The notes: generated by a model from the sequence alone, not told the origin. A stretch of 64,000 nt of DNA from Toxorhynchites rutilus septentrionalis (GCF_029784135.1 NC_073746.1:145332556-145396555); one strand, 5' to 3'; counted from the stretch's first letter, positions 42,930-53,565 are shown. A program made the numbers and translations.

Positions 42930-43850
42930 GAAAAAAAAGGCGTCACCCGAAAAGCAACGTCGCGAATTGATTTTATGCAAGTACCTGAAAAATCCTCAAT
43001 TCTCTCATCGCGACATCGAAAAACACCTCGTAATCGATGAGTCGTGTGATTAAACGTTACTACGAACTCTGAACTCTCTACTAACTCTGAGCATCGAACG
43101 GCAGGAGAAATGCGGTCAGAATGGATGTTCTATCAGCGATCTAGATCGAAAGCGTGTTGTCAAGACGTTTAACCCTTTCGTTACGAGTGTCGTCTATAGA
43201 CGACATCCGCGCGGCGAGCTGTGTGTACGAGCGTCGTCTTTAGACGACATGAAATTCGTACTGCTCTTCGATCACACCAGCGCGATGTGCATACTTTTCG
43301 GCGCAGTGCTCCGTACAGGGGTAGCACTTCGGCGGAGCACACTACCGTAATGAACGGGTTAAGCGGAATCCCAATGCTTCGGTCAGGGATGTGGCTAAAA
43401 AGTTGAATCTGTCCAAGCCTCGTTCAGTGAGCCAAGGACCGGGAGGAACTGCATACGTAAAAGTGCAGAAGGCTCTAAATGGATGATGAGATTTACGTCA
43501 TGGCGGACTTCTAGCAGCTTCTGGGGCTACTGTTCTTCACCGGCCAGCACAAGTTTGATATTCCGGAGAAAGTAAGGAAGCAGAGTCTTCAAAGTTTCCC
43601 AAGAAATACATGATTTGACAAGTGATCTGCTCATGTGGCAAACGAAGTGTGCCGTTCATGACTACCGGGACTGTAAACGGGCAGATCTACCTCAAGGAGT
43701 GTCTACAGAAGCGTCTGCTTCCTCTGTTGAAGCAACACGAGGGCCCCATAATCTTCTGGCCGGATCTAGCTTTGTGCCATTATTCAAAGGATGTCCTGGA
43801 ATGGTACGAAGCCAACGAGGTCAATTTGGTAGTGTAGTTGAATGAAATAT
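42930..43850 (+). pseudogene. DD37E transposase, decayed
   Basis: HTH part KKASPEKQRRELILCKYL..PQFSHRDIEKHLVID (42930-43040), then CGQNGCSISDLDRKRVVK (about 43110-43165). A TTAA MITE lies exactly inside the codons for KTFKRNPNASVRDVAKK. DDEIYVMADF (about 43478-43510), CSCGKRSVPFMTTGTVNGQIYLKECLQKRLLPLL (43628-43735) and IFWPDLALCHYSKDVLEWYEANE (43750-43820) follow in several frames. The PIE..W part is missing. Several shifts make it inactive. Confidence 0.88.
43173..43358. mobile_element. TTAA-flanked MITE, 186 bp
   Basis: TTAA at 43169-43172 and 43359-43362, with ends CCCTTTCGTTACG and, inverted, CCCGTTCATTACG. It carries two internal GTCGTCTATAGACGACAT-like palindromes (43189-43205, 43228-43242). 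Deleting it with one TTAA restores the DD37E coding frame (KTFKRNP), so the borders are certain. Confidence 0.93.
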
Positions 43851-43935
43851 GTCAAAAGCTTACTAATGGGTCGGCCAACTAGGTAATTTTCTACAGCGTT
43901 TTTCCGTGATGCAATTTTGTTGGGGACACCCTTTA

Positions 43936-44415
43936 ATATGACGCAAATGGCGCTACTTTGGAAAGCAAAGTTTATTAGGAACATTATTCTTAATTGAAAT
44001 AGACATATTCCTTCCAAAAACATCATCAAGATATAAAAAAAGCTATTCATTTCAATGACCTCAAAAGCTATTTGGGTGATAGTTGTAATACTTTACGCGG
44101 CATTCAAACAAACGAACTGAAATACTGTTGTTCTATTAAATAATATCTACAGTACGCTTTTGTTTCACCGTAATAGCTATTGTCCCGGCGATTTCAAAAC
44201 TTAAGAACAATCCGAGCAACCTTGTAAATTGGAAGAATAAAGCGGCAATTTTAAACCGTGTGGGAATTTGCATAGCCATAACGCAAACATACGATACGTC
44301 GCAAATGAACCAGCACAAACAATGAGTCTTTGCTCACGGCATTTCTCTCGGTTCATTCAAAACTGGCATTAACCTTCCACAAATGTGTCACACTCGAAAT
44401 TGCTACTCCCAACCC
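43936..44415. other. No gene seen
   Basis: AT-rich up to about 44330, then more balanced. Confidence 0.4.
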
Positions 44416-44420
44416 CCGAC

Positions 44421-44492
44421 TATAAAACATAATGGCCAACATTGTGCCTTGAAGGTCAGTCGGTACGCTTTTCTCGAACTCTCAAACACAAT
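44421..44492 (+). promoter_or_regulatory. Candidate TATA/Inr promoter with short leader and ATG
   Basis: TATAAAA (44421-44427), then GTCAGTCGG with an arthropod initiator TCAGT (A at 44458, spacing 37 bp, a little long). A pyrimidine/A-rich leader CTCGAACTCTCAAACACA runs directly into ATGGCATGC at about 44491. Such compact arrangements with a very short first coding exon are common in insect cuticle and secreted-protein genes. Here only three codons follow before GTCTAAGTAG, a poor donor, so the gene may be dead or differently spliced. Confidence 0.33.
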
Positions 44493-45900
44493 GGCATGCG
44501 TCTAAGTAGCCAAACCCAAAACCGCCCAACAACAAAGCAAAGGACAGTTCACACCGCAATGACTTACAGCTTGATTCAATTTCCCAGATTCGTTCTTGTT
44601 TTGTGCCAGCTTGGCTAGCTGACTACGTGCCGAGCGACCCAGCTGCCGGGTGGTGGTAATGCATGTGGAGGGCCTAAAGGTAGAGAGAGACATAGACACT
44701 GCAAACCGGCTTTTGCCTTTCGCGCTGTCGCTGTCTCGACACTCCCGTGGACCCCTCGATGTGCACAACCCTCCCAGCGATCTGTTTACTTCGCAAAAAC
44801 CAGTTTCCTCGAAAGCATCACGTGTGTGTTCAGCATCCAAGTACCGAGCCGAAGTTTGCGGCCTCTCCACGATTATCTGAGCGTCTGAGTTCCTGGCAAG
44901 GAACGCTAGTGGAACTGGAACACGGCACACGTAACTCAATTTGCGACCCGGCCGTCGTGTACATTGGGCTCGTGCTAGGCCCGTTGTGGACTCATTGGTG
45001 CTTTCGTATGCATCCGGACCAAAAAACGCGAAATACAGCCTCGATGATATCACACTTATTTTTCATTACCTCATACACAAGCGGAGCTGAGGGCTGCACA
45101 AAACGCACAGCGGAAACCTGTTTTTTGCACTTCGTGATCGGGATCCAATCGATTATGGAATATGCACAAAACGTACGAACAAATGCGCGAGTTAATAAGA
45201 TGCTACTTATGGTAACATAGTAACGGCTTCCGAGGGACTATGGTGCGATGAAGTATGCAAAAGTCAGCAGTCGGCGGATTCAGAACAGCCCTTGCTCCTA
45301 TCAAAACAAACGAAGTGGATTGTGAATATGTTATACAGGGGGTGTTGTCACCTAAAATCTGCCATATCAGCATGCAAAGTCAATACGGAGAAACCTTCGA
45401 ACGGCAAATATTTATCATGACTAATGCCTCGCAGTGTGACTCAGTCAGTTTCCCCTGGTAGTCATTGGAAGAGAATAATTTATTTCACAGCACTCCGCCT
45501 GGCAAAGTTTTTGCGTTTTCTGATTCGAGTTGGACAAATCGTTGATTGTTTGATTGATCGTGCATTTAAATTCAACATCTAATTGCATTCAAAACTGTAT
45601 TTTTCGAGGTTTTTTTTCTAAAGTAAAAAAATGCGTGATTTCATAAAACTTTTCTAGAAATATTCAGTGGAATTATACATTTTCTGATTCTTCCGACTGT
45701 GACAGACTTCTTGACTATCAAAAGACGCCGTTATCTGTGAAAACTATTTCATTATTTGTGTTTTTTTTTAAATGTGAAATTTTAATTTCAGATGATCTGT
45801 AGTTTCAATTGTTCATTTAATTTATTTGTCGTCAATCTATGTAGACCAATACATCCTTAATGTAAACTTAATACTATTTACTTAAAAATAAAGAAATCTA
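44493..45900. other. GC-richer host-like island then AT-rich DNA; no gene called
   Basis: 44500-45230 is GC-richer and without transposon signature. Overlapping frames of 157 (plus) and 183 codons (minus) show no recognisable domain and overlap each other extensively, so neither is called. AT-rich from 45480. Confidence 0.35.
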
Positions 45901-46495
45901 GCTGGGAAATTCATTTATTTAATTTTCAAAGACAAATTTAACAAGTCACATAAAGGATATGAATACCAGCCTGGTTTACGAAGTGTATATAATAAAAAAA
46001 TAGTTTTTGTACAGATTCAGTTCTGTCTTCGAGTGAAGTTATGAAGGGCGACCATACAATACTACAATATTCGAGAATTGATCTGACGTATGTAACGTAA
46101 TTTTTTTTTATTGTGTACGGATCCTGGAAATGGTAGCTAAAACGTTTTGTGAAGCTCAGCATATTATTTTCTCTATGGATTATTGTACTACAATGGTCAA
46201 GGAAGGTTAGTTTCGAATCTATAACCACACCCAAATCTCTTACTAGTTTACATCTATTTATGGATTGATTTCCCAGCTTAACACCATTGTTTCATAATGT
46301 TCTTCTTCTTGTAAAAGACATCAAAGTGCATTTTCTATCGTTGAACTGTAATAAACTCTTAGTGCACCAATTATAAAAGATGTGAACTTCATTTTTGAAT
46401 GTTTGAAATTCTTCTACATTCTTTATTTTCATATACAGCTTCACATCATCTGCGTAAATGAGTGACTTAACATTTTTAAGTGACTTAACATTTTT

Positions 46496-46773
46496 CGTGC
46501 ACCCGTGGCCGAGTGGTTAGCGTCTCACATTATCATGCCGGGTGTTCGGGTTCGATTCCCATTCTGGCCGGAGGAGTTTTCGTCAAAGAAATTTCCTTCG
46601 ACTTGCACTGTGGTCACGCGTATTCAAGACCTTACCGCTCGGAATACATTCAAGGCGTGTTATTTGGCTTAAGAAATCTCAACTAAGTATTTATAAATGA
46701 CTAAGTATTTATTAATGCATACATTGAGACGGCAAAAGTTCCACAGGGAACGTTAACGCCATTCAAGAAGAAG
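46496..46773 (+). mobile_element. tRNA-derived SINE, complete, with target duplication
   Basis: The head CGTGCACCCGTGGCCGAGTGG carries a pol III A box (TGGCCGAGTGGTTAGCG), with a B box about 45 bp later (GGGTTCGATTCCC). A ~200-bp tRNA-unrelated body follows, then a GAAGAAG tail. AACATTTTT flanks both sides (46487-46495, 46774-46782). It is transcribed by RNA polymerase III from the internal promoter and mobilised by a LINE in trans. It sits inside the YADD region of the RT relic. Confidence 0.9.
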
Positions 46774-46990
46774 AACATTTTTAAGAAGAACCCAAACATA
46801 ATTAACAAATAAAATGAAAAAAGTGGTCCAGATGTAACAAATATTGGTTTCGAAAATTTTCCATTAAATCGTACTATTTGCATACAGCCAGTCAAATATG
46901 ATTCGAACCATTTTCAATAGCTTGACTTCTATCCCTATTTTTTTAAGTTTAAGGAGGAGTAATGGTATATGAACACGATCGAAAGCTTCA

Positions 46991-47050
46991 AGGTCAATCA
47001 CGGAGAGCAACTACGAATTGTACAGTCTACCCAAGCTCAAGCTCAATCTC
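46991..47050 (+). mobile_element. 60-bp 5'-truncated retroposon with 22-bp target duplication
   Basis: AGGTCAATCACGGAGAGCAA...CTACCCAAGCTCAAGCTCAA lies between two exact 22-bp repeats, ATGAACACGATCGAAAGCTT plus CA (46969-46990, 47051-47072). Its sequence equals the last ~60 bp of the larger insertion ending at 48736, including the (AAGCTC)n tail. So it is an extremely truncated copy of the same non-LTR family. Confidence 0.9.
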
Positions 47051-47302
47051 ATGAACACGATCGAAAGCTTCACTAAAGTCAGTGTATAGAGCTTCAACTT
47101 GATTACCATTATATACTAATAAGGACAAAGACCTCTATGATAGAGACATTATGAAGCTACCTTTAGAATGGTAACAAATTTTCGAACAAAACGTTGTATA
47201 TTTGACCCAAATCGAATAATCCGAAGCATATCAAAAATAGTTTTGAATTTCACTCAAACATAATAGATTGCCTTTTCCCCAACCTAATATATTATTGATT
47301 AA

Positions 47303-47927
47303 CCCATTAACGACCAAGCTGTAAAAATTATTTTTTTGACGAAAGCCATTGTTGTATTTTCGATTATTAACACTAAAGGAACTCCAATGTTCAAGAATTA
47401 TTTTTTCCCCATCTTCCATTTTCCGGGAAATGACTGTTCGAAAAATCGAACATTGGCCGAAACCCGCCCTTTTTTTTGCAGGTACAAACATACTGCGAAC
47501 ATAAAAGTCACTTCAATTAGCAAATATACGGTATTCATAAATGAATCAAGTTTGGATTCCCGGAAAAACAAGAACAGGAGAATGGAGGTCTCTAAGTATA
47601 AATCCAAATTAATCCACCTAAGGTGAGATGTGACATTTCTTATTTCATGTAATTTTAACTTATTACTAACAGGCTTTTTCTTTCAAACGAAAGCATATGC
47701 TGTTATTTTTTTTGTTAAGTGTGGAGAAATGTCAATGCTTAAAAACTAGTCTCTCCAATTATTCATTTCCCGAAAAAATCGAACATTTTCCAAAACCTGA
47801 AACCTCAACATTGAATGAAATCGATATAAGTGGTAGCTAATGAACATTACCATATGGTTCCTGTCCAAGGACATGAAAAATTATCAAAGTTGCTGTTCGA
47901 TTTTTCGAACGCTTGGCCTAAAATGGG
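47303..47927. mobile_element. TTAA-flanked MITE, 625 bp
   Basis: TTAA at 47299-47302 and 47928-47931, with ends CCCATTAACGACCAAGC and, inverted, CCCATTTTAGGCCAAGC. The motif AAAAATCGAACATT recurs inside (47444-47455, about 47776). Noncoding. Confidence 0.85.
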
Positions 47928-47984
47928 TTAATTTTAGATAAGTTCTCTAGGTTACCTTCTTCGGTTTCCTAAAGTTTATTTTCG

Positions 47985-48335
47985 CCGTCCCGATTAGATA
48001 TCTATTAATTTCTATGAAGCGTACTCGGATACCTTCTCAAGTTTCCCAAAGTAATTTTTCTGCGATGAAATTTCGACAAAAAAAGATGCATTAAATAATT
48101 AAATAACAATAAGTGGTACAATAAATTGTTTAGGCTTTCCTTCTCAGGTTACCTATAGATATTAAGTTCTATGAAGCGAAATTACTTTGGGAAACCTGAG
48201 TACTTCTCAGGTTTCCCAAAGTAATTTTTCTGCGATGAAATTTCAACAAAAAAGATGCGTTAAATAATTAAATAACAATAGCTGGTCCAATAAATTGTTT
48301 AGGCTTTCCTCCTCAGGTTACCTAAAGATATTCTC
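47985..48335. repeat. Tandem duplication of a ~170-bp unit
   Basis: TCTATGAAGCG, then TTTCCCAAAGTAATTTTTCTGC, TTAAATAATTAAATAACAATA and AATTGTTTAGGCTTTCCT, through GGTTACCTA.AGATATT, appear twice (about 48010-48165 and 48167-48335) with a few differences. Confidence 0.88.
48179..48227. repeat. Perfect hairpin, 22-bp arms
   Basis: AAATTACTTTGGGAAACCTG plus AG (48179-48200) is perfectly complementary to 48206-48227 across a 5-nt loop. Only the second unit of the tandem duplication has both arms. Confidence 0.95.
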
Positions 48336-48736
48336 TGCAGCGCGTTGTGACACATGAAGATTTTGTTTCGTCGAGTAGTCAATAGCTCGCGTTTACATAA
48401 TCACATCTCTTACCGCAGTGAATCCTGATTCTTACCCCCTCCCACTAACAACTATCCCTTCCTTGATAAACGCTAGGAAACCACGTTATAGAGGCGACCT
48501 TTCTAGCCTTCGGGCGGCGAATATCATACTAACATTCCTTTCCTTCCCCTGGTGTCTGTAAGGACGTGGCCGGCGTCGTTATTGACCATTTAAAGCTCGA
48601 ACCAGCGAAAATTGTACAACGAGAATGATTTGCTAGTCCCAAGCGTCATTGTGTTCTGTGTGCAATTTGGTTGGTTCAGGTCAATCACGGAGAGCAACTA
48701 CGAATTGTACAGTCTACCCAAGCTCAAGCTCAAGCT

Positions 48737-48757
48737 CAACTTGATTACCATTATATA
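48737..48757. repeat. Right copy of the 21-bp target duplication
   Basis: Matches 47095-47115 and marks the 3' border of the retroposon. Confidence 0.85.
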
Positions 48758-49270
48758 TTGCATTCAAAGTGAATGTGACAAATTTCAGCAAAGACAAAGT
48801 TTTTTGTTGTTGAGCGTCCTTTGAAAAAATCGTGTTGCTTATTCGTGATTCGTGTTTTCAGTTGTTGAACATTTTTTTGGTTTATTATGGCCTCAAAGTG
48901 TTTTGGGATGCATGAAATAATTGCTGTTTCACGATAATTTCTTACATCGGATCTATTACCGGATTTGAAGATTGACACAAGAAAGTAGTTTTTCCATATT
49001 CGATTCCAATGATCTATTGAAAAGCCCTAAAAGTGAATGAGTTAATTCAGCTGCAATTTTTTTCATAAATACCGGTGACGACGGAGCTTATTCAATGCGT
49101 CAAAAATTTCACTGTAAGTTAGCCGTCTGATGCCAACATCACATGGAAATTCTGGAAGAAAAACAAAAAAATCACGGTCGGTCCTCTTCAGATTTTTCAA
49201 TATAAACTTCTTGAAAAATGTTGGAAAAGGTTGTAATTTTTTTTGGGTCATTCCCCACGGTTTCGTCAAG

Positions 49271-50480
49271 GTGCAGGTGATGGAAAACCATTGTTCTTTA
49301 TTTTTGTTTCTATGTTATCGAAAAAAAAATCGGGTTAGACTTTATGTCGGACTCTGTTTTTGAGTTGTAATCTTCAAAGGCGTTTTAACAGTTGAGCTGT
49401 TCGCAAATGTCAAATAATTTTCAAGGTTAGCGTCAGATTTGTATTACTTATGAATTTTATGTGCCGTTTGTTTTTTATTTAATTTTTTTAGATTCTTTAT
49501 GTTTTAATTAAACCAAATCGGATATTTTGTGTTTATGTTCCTTCTCTTTCGTCTTGTTGGTATCTCCTCCTCTATAATTGATTATCGAGTAAAAAATCGT
49601 CACTGCTACTTCTGTGTTTTCCACACTTCTAAATATACCATGCCAATTGATATAGTTAAGTCTACACCTAGTTTATTGGTAGTATGAAGAAATCCAAGAA
49701 GCATTTCTGTCGATTATAAACATTGTTTAATTGATTCAATCCAAGACCGGCTATTTTATCAAAAACTAGCTGACGCGCCAAACGTTGTTCTGCCATTTAA
49801 TTATTTCTAGAGAATATTTTGGGTGTTAAATAAAACATAACTAATGTATTTTAAGCGTGTTTGAATGTTTTAACGATCTACAAAATTATTCGAATGTGAT
49901 CGATAAAAAGAACGAATGAAACGGTTTCAACGGAAGTTGGTATACAGATACGAATATGGTACTACTCAACGATTTTCAGCCTGCGTTGTTGATATTTGTA
50001 AATGACATTATCAGTATTTATTCGTTGATATATTAGTTAGTAAATTCTCTAGTAAAACACTTTGTACATATTCTATCTGCCATGCAAGACCATAAAGGTT
50101 TCCAATCACCGCATGGACCATACACCACTATTGGGGTAACAGTACTAATAAGTTCTTCATATTCCGGAATCCGATTGGTTTGAAACTCGATCGAATTTCA
50201 CGATCACTCGATGTCGTTTGAATACATAGAAGACATAGTCCTAACCCTAACTTAATATTTTATCTATACATTTCCTTGCATTTCCACCAAAACTTTATAC
50301 ATAACATAAAATGATCGTCAGGCACAATTTCCGTTCAAGATGTATCCCCCGATTGCAGAGAATGTGTAGCTTTTTCACATCGAACACATTTTTGATATGT
50401 AGAATTGAATTTTCTTATAAAAAAGGGTTTAAAAGCGTGTCTATTCCTCCTGAATATCCATTTTGCATTTTTGCCTCACA
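49271..50480. other. No gene; contains a fragment of the ACTAGCTGACCCGGCAAAC repeat
   Basis: AAAACTAGCTGACGCGCCAAACGTTGTTCTGCC at 49765-49797 is a diverged copy of the repeat starting at 63725. The rest is AT-rich without recognised features. Confidence 0.5.
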
Positions 50481-51335
50481 GAAGTGGAACACGGAGCTCA
50501 ATGTTGTCTATATCGAATTGCGTCACAAGGTTGACACATTTGCACAACTCGAATGGACTTGAGTCGAACGGATAATTTTAACTCTAACGCTGTTACGGCG
50601 TTGCTCATGAGAGCGTTTTCCAAATTAATGTATTCTTTCTCATGCCACTTATGTTGATTAGGTCGTAGGAATCGCGGTTGATTGCTCTCTACCTTCGTGT
50701 GCATGTCGACTATGAATTCTTGGTACAGCTCACGACATCATATAATTACATCATACGATACACATAAAATCCATCGAGCGCACTCCTTTATTTTATTCGT
50801 CTGATATAGCTATTCATTAATATTATTTCAAAATGAGCAATGATGTTCATAATGAATGGAGTACCTATGGCAGGATCACGTTGTCTAATGTTTGCGCAAT
50901 AGTCATCTTGCTCTTTCAGAATGGTCGGGCATTTTTCGTCAAAGATATTTCTTCTGACTTGCATTGTGGTCACACACATTCTAGAGCTAGAGAAGTACTA
51001 CTAAAAATGATGCAACTATGAACGATGAACGTTAACGATGAATTCCAGATTATTGTTTTTTTTTTAAATCACAATTTCTCGCGTCATTGTGCAGACACCT
51101 TCTATGATTTTAGTAACGCTTGCGCACTGAATCTAGACACATGCTCTCCAGCAGATGTTTCATCAGAATTGGTGACAATAACGTGATTATCATTTTGTAA
51201 ACCGAGCAAGTGTGATTTGAAGTATTTCAATAACACGTTGTGCTCATTCAAAATACTCGCTCGCCGGCGATACGCCTGGCTTTAGACGAAGTAAGGTTAC
51301 TTGTTTTAATGCGCTTGAAATTTTGGCAGTATATA
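50480..51335 (-). pseudogene. Helitron relic 3 (polyprotein N-terminal part)
   Basis: Minus-strand pieces in Helitron order: LNEHNVLLKYFKSHLLGLQND..NSDETSAGEHVSRF (about 51130-51265), NNLEFIVN.HRS (about 51020-51065), a SINE, and KVESNQPRFLRPNQHKWHEKEYINLENALMSN (about 50605-50700). A 3' block (LKSIRVVQMCQP, about 50490-50570) matches the corresponding part of relic 1 near 16010-16060. Stops and a poly-A expansion make it dead. Confidence 0.75.
50865..51015 (+). mobile_element. Diverged, shortened SINE inside Helitron relic 3
   Basis: The head CCTATGGCAGGATCACGTTGTCTAATG and body TTTTTCGTCAAAGATATTTC..GACTTGCATTGTGGTCACACACATTC match the SINE at 46496, but the 3' half is largely lost. It has the same Helitron position and relative orientation as the SINEs in relics 1 and 2. 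Confidence 0.65.
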
Positions 51336-53315
51336 AAAATTTCAAATGCATTCTGTTGTTGAGGTGAGGAAGTTGGTTCAGTATCTACTACACGTTATGA
51401 CGATGCATCGAAATTGTTCGAGCGAAATCACGAATGCAACGTAATTTCAAATCGAGATTGCAGGAAAACTAAAGCCAAAATTTGGACATTTGAAACTATG
51501 GCTTGTGATCTTCAAAATGTTTTGCATGACTCGGAAGAAATATCATTCATTGATTGAAAGTATTCTACTGGATGACACATCCGTTTTTTTTCTATTTATA
51601 ATACAAATCAAACAACAGAAGCATATACATTTACATAACAACATGGACTGGCAACATATCTCGATTCGACAGATTTTATTGCCTGTTTCTAGATAACACC
51701 GGTCCAACACCTTTTTTAATTCGAAACATGCATACTAAATTGGACCAAAAATATTGCCTTATGCAAAAGGCAAATACTTATACAGTTTTATTTATCGACA
51801 GGACATTTTTGAATTTGTCGCGAGCTTGATCTGTTTAGGGGTATTTTTAAATTTTCTCGTGTCCCCAGGCGATTTTGTTAAGCGTACGTTTTATCTAATC
51901 TATTTAAATGAGATATAACCGGATAAACATGGAGTAGAATGGATGACATTTCACTGTTCCTGAATGCCGAACGAAGCTATAGAGAAAATCTGCAAATATC
52001 TTCATCAATTTTTTCAGATATATAAACGCTACATTCTATGTGAATTAATGGCTAAATATGAAATAATTTTCGGTAAACGAGATGAATTCGAACAAGCTTG
52101 AACCCTGAACCTATACATTCGATCGTTTACCACAGAAGAGACACCGAACGAAAATGTAGGGTCTAAACGTTTACCTGCAATGTCATTATTCGTGAGCCGA
52201 ACGACCATGAAAGCCTCGTGCTATATTGAGGAAGTGAAGCGAAAAACATGCATTTCATCGACACAAACGACACTTCGTCACCCCGCGGAAGCAACGCAGC
52301 CACCGTCGATCTGAGCAACGGAGTCACTAAGTACCCTCGAGCAAACATCCGCTGTCATCTTGTTCTCAGATTGAGAGCTCTTCAGAATATTCAACACTAA
52401 CTGTGTTCGCTTGATCTCAATTAATCAAAAATTGAACTCCGCGGAAGTTAAATGCGTTTGAGTTGGGAATTTTAATTATCGAAACAAAGCTTCCGTAGAT
52501 GCTGACTGCTAGAAACCATTAGATCATTAACCTTAGATCGCCAACACGAGATCTACACGGTGGTCGCAATAGAAAGTTAATAATTCCCAGTCAGTAACTT
52601 ACGGACTCCTGTCAAAGCGCTCGGTGGTCATCTTGCTAATCAGACTTCGCCCCTAATCACTCGAGCGCGAGGCCGGCCCTTTTCGCTTCACGTCGACGAA
52701 AGCTGCAACTTAATTATAGCAATCCCCAGTGTCATACTGCGCTGATTAATAATCAAAAATAGTAATTGTTTGTTTTCTCTTTTTTTTTCTTCCCCAGAAA
52801 TGATGTGTTGAGTGAACACACGCCTCGTATGCAGAGCTTCCCGGCTGCCCAAGGTAAGATATGTATGGATATGTCAATACCGAAGCCCCGTCACTCATGA
52901 TTATATAATTGCGCCGCGTTAAGTATCCAAAGTGCCCCGATATTAGTTTTGTTGCCAATGCGCAAAAAAAAACGACAAACAACCACAGTAAATATTAGTT
53001 GTGCGAGTGTAATGCACTTTCCGCATCCAGGCGGAAGATTGCCGAGCATACGTGGGTAGATAAGAAAGCGGTCGGTTTGTGGCTTAGAAAACTCATAAGT
53101 GCACTTTTATCATTCGCCGCAAAGCGTTTCTCCGTTGTACAAAAGGAAAAGTAATGAGCATTGACATGGCACAAAGAAATTGTGCTTCGTTTACCCAGGT
53201 GTGCAACGAGCCGTCTCAAGTGACGGCATTGCTAGGAATTTGCCCTTGATCGTAGACTGTGATACTGGACAAAGATACTCATTCTAGATCTGAGTATAAT
53301 TGGAAGGAAGAATAT
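51336..53315. other. No gene called; 52.1-53.2 kb is repeat-poor
   Basis: AT-rich to about 52090. From there to 53240 the composition is balanced, with no transposon signature and only short, unrecognised frames. Host regulatory or intronic DNA is plausible. Confidence 0.35.
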
Positions 53316-53319
53316 AAAC

Positions 53320-53565
53320 AATAGATAATAAATGACAAATAATAAATAATAAATAATAAATAATAAATGATAAATAATAAATAATAAATAATAAATAATA
53401 AATAATAAATAATAAATAATAAATAATAAATAATAAATAATAAATAATAAATAATAAATAATAAATAATAAATAATAAATAATAAATAATAAATAATAAA
53501 TAATAAATAATAAATAATAAATAATAAATAATAAATAATAAATAATATATAATAAATAATAATAT
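53320..53565. repeat. Heptanucleotide array (AAATAAT)n
   Basis: About 33 head-to-tail copies of a 7-bp unit (AATAAAT in rotation), nearly perfect in the middle and degenerate at both edges (AATAAATGACAAAT, AATAATATATAAT). Antisense frames of Ile/Tyr/Leu/Phe are artefacts of it. Confidence 0.95.

Larger units (their letters stand above)
42376..43933 (+). mobile_element. DD37E transposon, second family, with two MITEs inside
   Basis: The ends AAGGGTGTCCCATATCAAAT and, inverted, AAGGGTGTCCCCAACAAAAT match the TIRs of 34272-35577 with some divergence. TA flanks both ends (42374-42375, 43934-43935). Its 1558-bp length includes MITEs at 42512-42699 and 43173-43358. Confidence 0.9.
47116..48736 (+). 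mobile_element. 5'-truncated non-LTR insertion with (AAGCTC)n tail
   Basis: The insertion is flanked by a 21-bp direct repeat, CAACTTGATTACCATTATAT plus A (47095-47115, 48737-48757), and ends in AAGCTCAAGCTCAAGCTC. Skipping it joins two RT blocks of the host element in frame. The last ~400 bp resemble a retrotransposon 3' UTR. The interior holds a TTAA element (47303-47927) and a tandem duplication. No ORF survives. Confidence 0.82.
45938..49270 (-). pseudogene. Jockey/CR1-type reverse transcriptase, split by several insertions
   Basis: Minus-strand blocks occur in the right order once insertions are skipped: EIFDALNKL (49063-49110), FKSGNRSDVRNYRETAIISCIPKHFEAI and TNKQHDFFKGRSTTKN (48751-48978), GNQVEALYTDFSEAFDRVH (47050-47116), KFSKPIFVTSG and an altered PQGS..GPLLF block (46783-46890), YADDVKLYMK with the catalytic Asp pair (about 46440-46470), then VVIDSKLTFLDH and YVRSILEYCSIVWSP (45938-46234). 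Endonuclease was not seen to the right of 49270. Some stops are present. Four insertions lie inside: a SINE, a 60-bp retroposon, a 1.6-kb retroposon, and a TTAA element within the latter. Confidence 0.87.

Noticed and set aside
44502..45220. Overlapping 183-codon (minus) and 157-codon (plus) frames
   Set aside because: They overlap on opposite strands, show no domain or signal peptide logic, and lie in GC-rich DNA where long chance frames are common.
46496..46570. Possible genuine tRNA gene
   Set aside because: A and B boxes are present but the acceptor stem does not close, a 200-bp body and tail follow, and a target duplication surrounds it, so it is a SINE head.
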